Assembly: GCA_964351855.1 (NCBI GenBank)
Contig: CAYGQD010000059.1
Span: 1-33,418, forward strand
DNA from: JBCDHN01 sp964351855
GTDB taxonomy: Bacteria > Verrucomicrobiota > Verrucomicrobiia > Verrucomicrobiales > DEV007
Direction: 5' to 3'
Length of the DNA: 33,418 bases
Shown: piece by piece, positions 1 through 8,931 of the stretch
How the letters are laid out: the number at the start of each line of letters is the position of its first letter
Position numbering within the stretch: position 1 is the stretch's first letter
Made by a program: the position numbers and the translations under genes
Notes under the pieces: generated by a model
The model's input: the letters and a program-made list of their open reading frames with translations, nothing else
Databases searched by the model: none
What the model was told of the DNA's origin: nothing

Positions 1-32
1 CCTGACGAGCTACCGGACTGCTCCACCCCGCA
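1..32 (-). tRNA. tRNA-Met, initiator type (5' part, cut by window edge)
   Basis: Read on the minus strand, bases 32 to 1 form the first half of a tRNA. The 7-nt acceptor strand (TGCGGGG) is followed by T8 and G9. A GAGC/GCTC D-stem closes a nine-base loop containing GG, and then comes the 5' strand of the anticodon stem (TCAGG). The window ends just before the anticodon loop, so the anticodon itself is not seen. The body closely matches bacterial initiator tRNA-Met, including the A11-U24 type D-stem pair, and differs from elongator tRNA-Met. The first base is T rather than the C usual in many initiator tRNAs. The gene lies 95 bp downstream of dnaB on the same strand. Confidence 0.75.
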
Positions 33-127
33 TTCTCTCGTTTTGGGGAAAGACTCTATCCGCTACCGTGAAGGTGTTTGCAACTGCTTTTTGGCTGGGA
101 TCCGCCACGGTCGAGGCGATTGGCAAC

Positions 128-1597
128 CTATTCTTCATCGAACTCATCCCGCGCCCGGTCTTCAAAGCGCATCAGCTCGGCGCGGAAGGTTAGGGGAACG
201 TCGCCGGTGGCGCCGTTTCGTTGCTTGGCGATGATGAGGGTGGATCGACCGGCCATGTCTTCGCGTTCTTCGTCACTTTCCGCGTAGTAGGCGTCTCGCA
301 TGAGGAGGCCGACGACGTCCGCGTCCTGCTCGATGGATCCGGATTCGCGGAGGTCGCTGAGTTTCGGGCGATTGCTTCCGGCGCGGGTTTCCGGTCCCCG
401 GTTGAGCTGGGCCAAGACAATGACGGGAACGTTGAGTTCTTTGGCGATCGCCTTCACTCCGGAGGAGATTTCGGCGACTTCTTGCTGACGGTTGTCTTGA
501 GCTCGTTTGGAGTCGGAGCGCATCAGCTGGAGGTAATCGATCGCGATTAATTCGATGTTGTGCTGCTTCTTGAGGCGTCGCGCCTTGGCTCGCATTGCCA
601 TGATGGAGAGGCTGGGGGTGTCATCGATGTAGATCTTGGCTTCGGCGAGCCGGGAGGCGGCTTGGGTCAAGCGAGGGAAATCGCGTTTCTCGCTCAAAAA
701 GCCGCTGCGCATTTTGTTCATGTCGATCGCGGCCTGGGAACAAAGGAGACGTTGGACCAAGGAGAGGCTGCTCATCTCCAAACTGAATACGGCGACCGCT
801 TTCTTTTCTCGCAAGGCGACGTGCTCGACGATGTTCATGGCAAACGAGGTCTTGCCCATGGAGGGCCGCGCGGCGATGACGAACATCTCCCCGCCGTGGA
901 GACCGTTGCTCATTTTGTCGAGATCACTGAAGCCGGTGGAAAGGCCGGAGGTGCCGTCGCGGTTGTTGAACTGTTCCTCGATCAAGGCAATCGCTTCCAT
1001 CACCTGATCGCGCATATTTTTGATCGAATCCTCTTTGTCGATCCCTTCCCGAATCGCGAGAACCTCCCGTTCGAATTCATCCAACAGACTGGCGACGCTC
1101 GGCACTTCGTCGTAAGCGCGAGTGATATTCTCGTTCGCGCTTTTGATGATTTCGCGAAGCACATATTTATCGCGGATAATATCTGCATAGTAGCCGAAAT
1201 GCGCTGCCGATGGTGCGAAGGTTAGGATTTCGGCAAGTTCTGCCGGCCCACCGACTTGATCGAGCAGCTTGCGGTCACCCAAGAGTTGGGTCAGCGCGAC
1301 GATGTCAACCGGTTGGCCGTTGTCATGCAACTCCACGATGGTTTCGAAAAGAATCCGCCGCCCTTCACTGTGGAACTGGTCCTTGGTAATCCGAACCATT
1401 GCTTCACCCACGCACTCGTTGGGAGCTTGCAGCATGGAGCTGAGGACGCACTTCTCCGCCTCAGGACTGTTGGGAATGACCCGCTGAATCCCGTGAGGGG
1501 CTCCGTCGGGATTATTCCCCTGAAGGTTGGGGCCGCGATCTCCTCCTTTGGCTTTTTGAGGATAATTGGAGGGTGCGGTGTTCCTTTCCGATGGCAT
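128..1597 (-). CDS. dnaB: Replicative DNA helicase DnaB
   Basis: Hexameric 5'-3' helicase that unwinds DNA at the replication fork and partners DnaG primase. The 489-residue product has a hydrophilic N-terminal tail (about 1-38), the DnaB N-terminal helical domain (about 40-145) and a RecA-type C-terminal ATPase. Walker A is ARPSMGKTS at 243-251 and Walker B is IAIDYLQL at 351-358. The late motif KLSDLRESGSIEQDAD (412-427) is diagnostic of DnaB. Length is slightly above the usual 450-470, and the excess is in the tail. The ATG at 1597 has no clear ribosome-binding site, and a later in-frame start could not be excluded. No intein is present. The gene stands alone, with a tRNA gene downstream. 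Confidence 0.97.
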   Translation of the reverse strand: MPSERNTAPSNYPQKAKGGDRGPNLQGNNPDGAPHGIQRVIPNSPEAEKCVLSSMLQAPNECVGEAMVRITKDQFHSEGRRILFETIVELHDNGQPVDIVALTQLLGDRKLLDQVGGPAELAEILTFAPSAAHFGYYADIIRDKYVLREIIKSANENITRAYDEVPSVASLLDEFEREVLAIREGIDKEDSIKNMRDQVMEAIALIEEQFNNRDGTSGLSTGFSDLDKMSNGLHGGEMFVIAARPSMGKTSFAMNIVEHVALREKKAVAVFSLEMSSLSLVQRLLCSQAAIDMNKMRSGFLSEKRDFPRLTQAASRLAEAKIYIDDTPSLSIMAMRAKARRLKKQHNIELIAIDYLQLMRSDSKRAQDNRQQEVAEISSGVKAIAKELNVPVIVLAQLNRGPETRAGSNRPKLSDLRESGSIEQDADVVGLLMRDAYYAESDEEREDMAGRSTLIIAKQRNGATGDVPLTFRAELMRFEDRARDEFDEE

Positions 1598-1649
1598 AGA
1601 TTTTGGGCGGGTCTGTTAGGGTTTTGTGGCTCCGCTAGACTCGCTCCAC

Positions 1650-1669
1650 CCCGGTTCTTGTAAACCGGG
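1650..1669 (-). promoter_or_regulatory. Inverted repeat in the dnaB leader
   Basis: A perfect 7-bp inverted repeat (CCCGGTT at 1650-1656, AACCGGG at 1663-1669) has a 6-nt loop. It lies 52 bp upstream of the dnaB start, in the 173-bp gap between dnaB and the next gene. It has no T-run on the dnaB strand, so it is not a standard terminator. It could be an operator or a leader hairpin; no factor can be named. Confidence 0.3.
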
Positions 1670-1770
1670 ATTTCAAAATTGTTTTCCACATCTTTTCAAC
1701 AAATTCGCCCTTCAACCCTAAAAAACGCCCACCCCCACTCCTAACGCAACACTCTTTTTAGAATCTCGTC

Positions 1771-3165
1771 CTAAGCAGGAGCGCAGGGATCACTAAAATC
1801 GTAAGCCGAATCCCAGATATCATCGATGATCTCTTTCGCCTCAATCAGGCTAGGGACATGCAATTTTCCCCGGGGATCTTCGACCAAGAGCGGCTTTCGC
1901 TCCCCGGAATTCGTCTTGCCGCAGATTTTTTTGAGCTTTTCGACCGGATCATCAATGTCGAAGTCAATGATGGTATCAAAGTGATCTCCCATCCACGTTT
2001 CGACGATCTCATCGAGTTGCTCCCGGTTCAGTTCCTTGCCTTGTTTGCTCTGGACCAGGAGATGATAGAAGAGCAGGAGAGCCTCCTTACAGTCTTCCTC
2101 TTCCCCGCTTTCCGTCATTCGATTAAAGACCGCGCGATTATTAGCAATGCTTCGGAAGAAAAGGTGATCCGAGACTTCCTTGAGGAAGGCGATCCGTTTG
2201 GCCTTGAACTTTGTCCACTGTTTGAAGGCCAGGGTCCCCAACGCCGCTAATCCGGCAAGCGCCGCCGTGACCGTCTGCCAATCACGAATATCCGGCTCTT
2301 CCGGCACACCGGGAAAGGTGACCTTCACGTCGAAAGCGATCAGCACGAGTGCGACCAACAAGAGCAAGGAGAGCCCTTTCTTCGCGAACAAAATCACCGC
2401 TCCAATCAGGGCCGGAATGCTCAGGGTGATTTTATCGGTCAGGTTCATGCTGACCCGGACGTTGGGAAAGAGGATTTCCATGTCATCCTTCGGCACGTCC
2501 TTGTAGAGATAAGTGTAAAATTTTCCGGACTCGAACGGTAATCCGTCCTTCTTCCGCCGATCCATCTGTTGTTTGGTCAGCTCATTATCCGGCTTAAATT
2601 TGATCAGGAGCAGGACGCGGCGCCAAACGTCCACCGTCACCTTCTTTGGGACCATGTACCAGGTCGCCCGCTTCCCTTCTCTGGTATCGTGACCTCGGAC
2701 GTAGCATTCGACCTGATCGAAGACATCCAGATCGACATCGGTGTTGACCAGAAGGAGGCTTTTCTTCACGAAGCTGTCCTCGATCTCCTCCCTCGTCATT
2801 TGTCGGTAATTGGCCTTATCCGCCAAGCCCCGAAAGGCTTCGGCGACCCGCTTTTCCGCTTCATCGAGTTCGTCCGTTGAGCGCTTGGTCCGAAGCTTCA
2901 TTTCGGAGTCCGGATCAAACGGAGCGTAATCCAACTTCAGCTTTTCCTGTTCCAGATGGGTCTGAAAATGGGTGTAGGCGGCAAAAATATCGCAGAAGTC
3001 GGAAAACTGAGACTGCTCCGAGGAGCTGAGACCGCCATCCGCCAGGCACATATGAACCAGCTCCTGCCGAAGGTAAGGGATGAATTTATCCAACTCTGGG
3101 GTTGAGGTTTCGGTCGCGTTCGCCACAGAACGACCTTTGATCAACATTCCCGAATTGCAAACCAT
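1771..3165 (-). CDS. DUF3754 (TMEM143-like) membrane protein
   Basis: The 464-residue protein matches the DUF3754/TMEM143 family, which is of unknown biochemical function. The signature YKDVPKDDMEILFP (221-234) corresponds to the family pattern in which an acidic 'DIP..DLE.LFP' stretch precedes the membrane segments. Two hydrophobic segments (about 246-262 and 264-280) and a third (about 296-315) follow. A second conserved patch is FFRSIANNRAVFNRM (336-350) with KEALLLFYHLL (360-370). There is no signal peptide, so the long N-terminal part is probably cytoplasmic. The start at 3165 leaves only 60 bp to the divergent kinase gene; Met7 (3147) is an alternative that would enlarge the shared promoter gap. 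Confidence 0.8.
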   Translation of the reverse strand: MVCNSGMLIKGRSVANATETSTPELDKFIPYLRQELVHMCLADGGLSSSEQSQFSDFCDIFAAYTHFQTHLEQEKLKLDYAPFDPDSEMKLRTKRSTDELDEAEKRVAEAFRGLADKANYRQMTREEIEDSFVKKSLLLVNTDVDLDVFDQVECYVRGHDTREGKRATWYMVPKKVTVDVWRRVLLLIKFKPDNELTKQQMDRRKKDGLPFESGKFYTYLYKDVPKDDMEILFPNVRVSMNLTDKITLSIPALIGAVILFAKKGLSLLLLVALVLIAFDVKVTFPGVPEEPDIRDWQTVTAALAGLAALGTLAFKQWTKFKAKRIAFLKEVSDHLFFRSIANNRAVFNRMTESGEEEDCKEALLLFYHLLVQSKQGKELNREQLDEIVETWMGDHFDTIIDFDIDDPVEKLKKICGKTNSGERKPLLVEDPRGKLHVPSLIEAKEIIDDIWDSAYDFSDPCAPA

Positions 3166-3225
3166 CGAAGGTGAAACCGAAGCTCGAAATTTTCCTTACT
3201 GACGGCCCGACTCTTTTTTGGTAAG

Positions 3226-5343
3226 TTGATTGACCGGGAGATGAGATTCAGTATTTGCACAAAGTTTGCGTTCATTTTGGTGCTGGCAACTCTGTTCCCC
3301 ATTCTCTTCGGAATCAGTTTCATCTGGGGGGTGGGAACACAACAGTATCAGGCGCAGCGTGGCTATCTCCTGCACGCGAAGGCCGATCATCTGGCAAGTG
3401 GCCTGCGCAGTGGCATCCGGCAGGAAGCCAAGCAGTTGAACAACTGGCTCACACTGAGTGGGTTTTGCGAAGCCATCGCCGCGCAGGGAATCCCCACAGC
3501 ATCGGAAGAGCCTGAGACAGCGGCGTTTATCGAGGAGATGCAGGAAATTGAGCGATTGTGGCCGCAATGGGGGGAAGAGGAGCCTCTGGTCGCCAACATT
3601 TTGAATCGCGAGAATCCACTGGTGAGCCGAATCACCGCTTACATGGAGCGCAATCCTCTCATCGTGGAGATGCTCGTGACCGACGCCAAGGGACGATTGA
3701 TCGCCGCATCCAACAAAAGCTCGGATTACTGGCAAGCGGACGAGTTGTGGTGGAAGCACGGAACAGCGATGCCGCGTGGGCGCACCTGGGCGGAAGGAAT
3801 TACTCTGGACGAAAGTGCGGGAGTCCTCTCGGTGGACTTTGTTATTCCGCTGTTCGGATCTTCCCGCGCCGAGGCTCGTCCACTCGGGGTCCTTAAAGCG
3901 GTCGTCAACAGTGCCCCGTTGATCCGATCCATCAGCGACCTTTCCTCTGAACCTACCGAAAAATGGGATGTGGTGATGGGCGATGGGCGAATCCTCGAGC
4001 GCATCAATGACGTCCAATACGTCCCCTTCTCGGAAAGTCTAGATGTGAAAGCGCTCTGGGAATTGGTCAATGAACCGAATGGCGGCCTGGAAGTCGTGTT
4101 GACCACGGCCAAAGGAACCGCGAACATGGCCGGGATTTCGCCCCTTTTCCCAACCTTTGAATCCGGCGATCCGGAAATGCCCGGATTAAAGCCCATGTTT
4201 TTGGTAGTACATCAAAATCTGGAGGAGGTTTTGCGTCCCATTCATCAGAAATTGCGGTGGTTTTCTGCAGCGGGATTAGGGGTAGCAACGGGATTTTTTC
4301 TTCTTGGGATTTGGTTGGCGAATTCTGGAATCGTTGCGCCTCTCAAGCTCCTCCAATCGGCGACTCAAGAGATCAGCCTCTCCGCTCGGGACCAAGAGAA
4401 TTCCGGGCTCCGTTCCGCTGCGGCAGGAAACAGCGAGCAACACCTCCTCAAACTGGAGACCATCTCCAGCGGCGACGAGATTCAGCAGTTGGCGGAAGAT
4501 TTTTCCGTCATGGCGCAGCAAGTTCTGACCTATCACGATCAGCTGGAGCGCGAAATTGCTCAGCAGACCAAGGAACTGGTTTCCGCCAAAGAAGCGGCTG
4601 AGGAGGGCAACCTAGCCAAAAGTGTCTTTTTGGCCAACATGAGCCACGAATTGCGAACGCCTCTGAACGCGGTGATTGGGTATAGCCAGATGCTGGAGGA
4701 AGACGCCATTGAGAATGGTCGAGAACAAGATGCGAAGGATCTGCGGCGGATCCAAAATGCCGGGAACAACCTCCTCTCCCTGATTTCAGCCGTGTTAGAT
4801 CTATCCAACGTGGAGGCCGGTCGTATCGATCTCCACGCGGAAGTTTTCGACATCACCGACTTGGTGAACCTGGTGGCGAAAGAGGCAAAGCCCCTGATTG
4901 AGAAAGGGCAAAATCAATTGGAAGTCGATGTCGCTACCGATCTGGGGACCGCTCAAACGGACCAGGCCAGAACCACGCAAATCCTCGAAAACCTGCTTCA
5001 GAATGCGGCGAAATTTACCCAGAAAGGGTTGATTCGACTTCAGGTCAAACGGCTTCCGGCAAGCGATGACAAAGGCGAGCGTATCGCGTTCGAAGTCAAG
5101 GATTCCGGAACCGGGATGACGCCGGAACAACTCGCCCGCGCTTTCGAACCTTTCTGGCAAGCGGAGGCCGCATCCTTACGAAAAGAGGATGGCGCCGGAC
5201 TGGGCTTGACGATTTCCCAGCGCTTCGCCGAAATGTTAGGAGGCGAACTTACCGCCGTTAGTTCCATCGACGGTGGCTCTGTCTTTACGCTGATCATTCC
5301 TGCGGTCCTCTCAGAATCCGAACCACACGGCCATCCTGTCTAA
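3226..5343 (+). CDS. Membrane sensor histidine kinase (Cache-like sensor, HAMP, HisKA, HATPase_c)
   Basis: Two-component sensor of 705 residues. A first membrane segment (about 11-36) and a second (about 345-365) bracket a periplasmic region of about 300 residues of double-Cache type, which probably binds a small ligand. HAMP and coiled coil (about 368-465) lead to the HisKA domain with the H-box NMSHELRTPL, phospho-acceptor His474. The ATPase domain has N-box residues Asn589 and Asn593, G1 DSGTG (626-630) and G2 GAGLGL (656-661). The sensing domain is too divergent to predict a ligand. The TTG at 3226 gives this length. ATG at 3241 is a plausible alternative, although the GGGAG before it directly abuts the codon. 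The CheY-like gene 21 bp downstream is the obvious partner. Confidence 0.93.
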   Translation: MIDREMRFSICTKFAFILVLATLFPILFGISFIWGVGTQQYQAQRGYLLHAKADHLASGLRSGIRQEAKQLNNWLTLSGFCEAIAAQGIPTASEEPETAAFIEEMQEIERLWPQWGEEEPLVANILNRENPLVSRITAYMERNPLIVEMLVTDAKGRLIAASNKSSDYWQADELWWKHGTAMPRGRTWAEGITLDESAGVLSVDFVIPLFGSSRAEARPLGVLKAVVNSAPLIRSISDLSSEPTEKWDVVMGDGRILERINDVQYVPFSESLDVKALWELVNEPNGGLEVVLTTAKGTANMAGISPLFPTFESGDPEMPGLKPMFLVVHQNLEEVLRPIHQKLRWFSAAGLGVATGFFLLGIWLANSGIVAPLKLLQSATQEISLSARDQENSGLRSAAAGNSEQHLLKLETISSGDEIQQLAEDFSVMAQQVLTYHDQLEREIAQQTKELVSAKEAAEEGNLAKSVFLANMSHELRTPLNAVIGYSQMLEEDAIENGREQDAKDLRRIQNAGNNLLSLISAVLDLSNVEAGRIDLHAEVFDITDLVNLVAKEAKPLIEKGQNQLEVDVATDLGTAQTDQARTTQILENLLQNAAKFTQKGLIRLQVKRLPASDDKGERIAFEVKDSGTGMTPEQLARAFEPFWQAEAASLRKEDGAGLGLTISQRFAEMLGGELTAVSSIDGGSVFTLIIPAVLSESEPHGHPV

Positions 5344-5364
5344 ATTCACCCAACCCACGTTTCC

Positions 5365-5742
5365 ATGTCCCACATCCTTCTGATTGAAGACAACCCCGAC
5401 AACCAGGATCTTCTCTCCCGGCAGCTTGAGCGCAAGGGCTACACCGTCGTCTGTGCCGAAGACGGTCAATCAGGCCTTCAACTCGCTTTCGATGCGCCGC
5501 CGGACCTGATCCTGCTCGATCTCAATCTTCCTCTCATTGATGGCTGGGAGATCGCCCGTCGCCTGAAAAGTGATGCAACGACCCGAAGCATTCCGATCAT
5601 GGCGGTCACCGCGTTCAGCATGCCGGGAGACCGCAAACAAGCCCTGGAGGCGGGTTGCGATGAATACGCGACCAAGCCGATCGATTTCCCCGTGATTCAC
5701 GGGAAGGTTCAGGAATTGCTGGGCCGGAACGACGAACCCTGA
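5365..5742 (+). CDS. Single-domain (CheY-like) response regulator
   Basis: The 125-residue receiver domain has no output domain. The acidic pocket is Glu8-Asp9, the phospho-acceptor is Asp52 (LILLDLNLP), the switch threonine is Thr82 (MAVTAF), and the conserved lysine is Lys104 in TKP. It starts 21 bp after the histidine kinase gene and almost certainly forms a cognate pair with it. Output must go through protein contact or a phosphorelay rather than DNA binding. The 3' end overlaps the convergent psd gene by 34 bp (5709-5742). Confidence 0.93.
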   Translation: MSHILLIEDNPDNQDLLSRQLERKGYTVVCAEDGQSGLQLAFDAPPDLILLDLNLPLIDGWEIARRLKSDATTRSIPIMAVTAFSMPGDRKQALEAGCDEYATKPIDFPVIHGKVQELLGRNDEP

Positions 5743-6650
5743 ATCCGTCCCATGACATCGCCCATCCGCGCGTAGACTTCCAGGCCCTCTGCGCCATTCT
5801 CGCGCAAGTCGTCAGCGAACTCGATGCGTCCCGGCTGTAAAAGCGTCACCACCATCGAGCCGCCGAACTCGAACCATCCCTTTTCCGCGCCCTTTTCGAC
5901 CGGAATTCCCGGGGAGTAGCTCTGTTGGATGCTGCCGACGTTGGTCGCCCCCACTTCCACGATCAACACGGTCCCGAACTCCGCAGTTTCCAACTCGGTC
6001 AGCACGCGTTTATTTTCCGCGACGTAGTTCAAATTCCGCCGCAGGGCCAAAGGATTGACCGAATAGAGCGGTCCGTTAAGAAGCTTTGCGCTTCCCGGCA
6101 ATCCCGCAGCGGCAAAGTGAAAGCGATGATAGTCGACCGGACAAAGTCGCGAAAAAACGGCGGACCCATCCCGATAGTTCGCGGCAAGGTCGGAGCTTCC
6201 CAAAAACCGTTCCAAGTCGAACTGCTGGCCTTTCACATAGAAGCCCGGACTCTCAGAAATGCGCTGAATGAACAGATGCCGACCGTCCGCAGGAAAGACG
6301 ATTGCAAGAGGATCAGGATCAATCGGCCTCGCCGCAGGCACCAGGGTCCGCCGAAAGAAGGCGTTGAAGCTGGAAAACGAATCGATTTCCGCAAACTCCG
6401 AGGCATCCAATCCGTAATCAGCCACAAAGGGAGCAATCCGCGCATGGGACTTCGCAGAACTCATCCGCCAGCCGTAATAGCGCGAAAACCAAGCCCGCTT
6501 GGCGACCGCTTCCACGCCCAGCCTTCCCAGCCCCGTCTCATACGCCCAACGCAGCCATTTCTCCCCGTAGATTTGCTCGGTTTCGATGCGGCGATGGTAG
6601 CGATGATAGAACTGAACAGACTCCATGGGCGGATTCGCCACCCATCGCAC
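5709..6650 (-). CDS. psd: Phosphatidylserine decarboxylase proenzyme
   Basis: Converts phosphatidylserine to phosphatidylethanolamine using a pyruvoyl group made by self-cleavage. The 313-residue product shows the expected catalytic set: Asp122 in FPADGR, His175 in the DYHRFH motif, and the cleavage site at FGGS, where Ser265 would become the pyruvoyl group. The family consensus there is GGST; here the next residue is Met. The N-terminal RYHRRIETEQIYGEKWLRW-type segment is typical of longer bacterial and chlamydial-type Psd. The ATG at 6650 has a good GGGGAG seven bases upstream, favouring it over Met9. No phosphatidylserine synthase gene is nearby. The 3' end overlaps the receiver gene tail to tail. 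Confidence 0.93.
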   Translation of the reverse strand: MRWVANPPMESVQFYHRYHRRIETEQIYGEKWLRWAYETGLGRLGVEAVAKRAWFSRYYGWRMSSAKSHARIAPFVADYGLDASEFAEIDSFSSFNAFFRRTLVPAARPIDPDPLAIVFPADGRHLFIQRISESPGFYVKGQQFDLERFLGSSDLAANYRDGSAVFSRLCPVDYHRFHFAAAGLPGSAKLLNGPLYSVNPLALRRNLNYVAENKRVLTELETAEFGTVLIVEVGATNVGSIQQSYSPGIPVEKGAEKGWFEFGGSMVVTLLQPGRIEFADDLRENGAEGLEVYARMGDVMGRIQGSSFRPSNS

Positions 6651-6735
6651 GACTCCCCGATGGGTTCACGCTGAAATCCAGCTTTTTGCTGGCGTCTGTG
6701 AGGTTTTCGAGCTTGGTTAGAACTTGTTAAATTTC

Positions 6736-8931
6736 ATGAGACCTCTCCCAGCACTAGCGGCATGGATCGTCCTGTGTCTCTGTTCAGAGACGTTCGCTCA
6801 AGATGAAGGAACCGAGAGTGCTCAGGCCCTTTGGAAAGCGCTGGAAGCCCGGGAGCGGGAAGTCCAGCAACGGGAAGCTCAGGTTTCGACCCAATTTGAG
6901 ACCGTGGAGCGCATGCTGAAAGATCGCGAATACGTAGGCATCCACCTGGAAATCACCGAGTCCCTTCTCGCGATCCGGAGTCGCCAGAGCGAAGTGGTCA
7001 AAGCTCAGCTCACCAAGCAAATCCAGTCTTGGGAAGCTGCTGCCGCCCGATCGCCAGATCTCCAACGCCGCATCAGCACCTATCAGCGTTATATCGACAC
7101 GGCGGACAAGGACTACGACCGATCCGCGGACGTCAAAACCCTCACGGCGAGCCAGACGAAGCACCTCAATACCCGCTCCCAGATTCACCTGGCGCTTCGC
7201 CAATCGATGGAAAACCTGCGCCAGGCCAAAGCGGCATCGAACCAAGCTGGCATCGCGCTGGTTGAGCTGCGACGCGCCTTTGCCACCGCCAAGTTGGCGG
7301 CCATGAACGAAGCCAGCGAGGCCGCGCCGCCCTACCTGGAACGCATCCGCATCCTCGGGTCTCGAAATCGCCCCGTTTATGCCGCGAGTTGGAAGTCGCT
7401 GGACAACGATCAGGCGCAACAAGTCGCCCGGCTCCATCAATTGCTCGACGCCCAGCTGGAGTTGCTCGGAAAGCGAGAACTCCACGTCAATCGCTGGAGT
7501 GAATTGGCACAGATGCGCAACGCCGAGTGCCAGCAGATCCTTGCCGAAAGCGAGGATGCTCTCTGGCGTCAATTCTGGACGGTTCCCGCAGCGGAGATGA
7601 GCACCTCCGTTCGCGATATCACCTGGACGTCTGGACTGCCTGATTCACTGGCGATTCTCTTCGAATCCGGAGATCGCCTGCTCCTTCAAGCGATCGATCA
7701 CTCTGCCTGGAGTTACCAAACCCCCGGATCGATCGGCTCTCACGGCATTCTTTCCCCTGAAATTACGGCTGGGCTTGCCGCGATCGATTGGTCGTCCGCC
7801 CGAGAAGCAATTGCGGCGGCCAGTCGGGGCCTGGATCGGGGCGACATCTACGGCGACGCGGGGCTGGATGGGCTGGCGAATATTTGGGTCACGGCGGCGA
7901 TGGTTCCCTCTTCGGTCGCCACTGAATCGCTTCTCGTCGAAGCAACCGCGACGGAGGTGAACGAAACCTGGCTTGCGATGGTGAATCAGATTGACCGTTC
8001 CATGATCGAGCTCGCCAATGAGCGTCTCCCCAGTCTCGATCTCCCGGACCCAACGCGCCAAGCCTGGAAAGATTTCGCCAAGGCAGATGCCCGGCGGATG
8101 GCCGCCGTTGCCAGTTTTCAAGCCACCGCCGCCCTCGAATGGGTCGATCGACACATTCTCTACCTTCTCCTCGATGAATTGGATCGTGTCACCAGCCGAG
8201 GACCGATCGACTCTCTGGATCGCCTCCTCGTTCGTGAGACGGATGATCCCCTCCAACAGCGGCGCGATTACCAAGTCGAACTCTCTTTTTCCCGCGCCGA
8301 TGTGGTCGTTTCTGCGGTCAGCCTCGGTGGGCTCCCCGTCGCCGCCACTCCGACGGAAAGCAACGATGCGACCCTCTGGACCGGAGAAATCCGGTTCGAA
8401 TCAACCCCGCTGAATGGTCAGCTCAGCGTCACCGCCGAAGGCCTCGATGATCCGGCCACCTCCGCCACGCTCGATCCCATCGGCGAAAACTGGCTCGGCT
8501 ACGAACAGGGTCCCGATCTGAATCATCGCCTCCGCACCGGAAAAATCCCTGAACGCAGTTTTGTGATCATTTTCGATCCCGGTGCTGATCTCAGTGGTGC
8601 CGTCTCCACCGCAGCAAACGTGTTTCAAGAGCGGAAGTTCCAATCTGGCGACGAATTGGCCCTCTATCTCGCCAATGAATCTGGCGTAGTCCGAGCGGCT
8701 GCGTTTACCCAAAATCACACTCAAGTCTGGAAAGCGATCGAGGCTGCCACGGCTCAGGATTCGGCCCTACCAGCGTGGTCCGTCGTCACCGCTGGCCGCT
8801 ATCTTTACAACCAGGGACGCGGTGAGGAAAAGAACCTCATTCTTCTCTCCAGCCAACCGGTTGAGGGACTGGAAGCGGCCCTCGTTTCCGTGCGAGAAAT
8901 GCGGCAACTCATCACCACCGCGCAACCATGA
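6736..8931 (+). CDS. Secreted coiled-coil protein with degenerate vWA-like C-terminus
   Basis: I do not recognise the family. From the ATG at 6736 it has 731 residues (a TTG at 6724 would add four). A signal peptide ends near ...ETFAQDEG. Long helical, probably coiled-coil segments rich in Glu, Gln, Arg and Ala follow (about 30-275), then a mixed region, then a beta-rich part (about 510-600). The last 120 residues read like the front of a von Willebrand A domain: FVIIFDPGADLSG, GDELALYLA, then NLILLSS. The metal-site DxSxS motif is degenerate and the final strand and helix of the fold are missing. It overlaps the next gene by the 4-nt ATGA, so the two proteins are probably made together and act outside the cytoplasmic membrane. 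Confidence 0.75.
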   Translation: MRPLPALAAWIVLCLCSETFAQDEGTESAQALWKALEAREREVQQREAQVSTQFETVERMLKDREYVGIHLEITESLLAIRSRQSEVVKAQLTKQIQSWEAAAARSPDLQRRISTYQRYIDTADKDYDRSADVKTLTASQTKHLNTRSQIHLALRQSMENLRQAKAASNQAGIALVELRRAFATAKLAAMNEASEAAPPYLERIRILGSRNRPVYAASWKSLDNDQAQQVARLHQLLDAQLELLGKRELHVNRWSELAQMRNAECQQILAESEDALWRQFWTVPAAEMSTSVRDITWTSGLPDSLAILFESGDRLLLQAIDHSAWSYQTPGSIGSHGILSPEITAGLAAIDWSSAREAIAAASRGLDRGDIYGDAGLDGLANIWVTAAMVPSSVATESLLVEATATEVNETWLAMVNQIDRSMIELANERLPSLDLPDPTRQAWKDFAKADARRMAAVASFQATAALEWVDRHILYLLLDELDRVTSRGPIDSLDRLLVRETDDPLQQRRDYQVELSFSRADVVVSAVSLGGLPVAATPTESNDATLWTGEIRFESTPLNGQLSVTAEGLDDPATSATLDPIGENWLGYEQGPDLNHRLRTGKIPERSFVIIFDPGADLSGAVSTAANVFQERKFQSGDELALYLANESGVVRAAAFTQNHTQVWKAIEAATAQDSALPAWSVVTAGRYLYNQGRGEEKNLILLSSQPVEGLEAALVSVREMRQLITTAQP

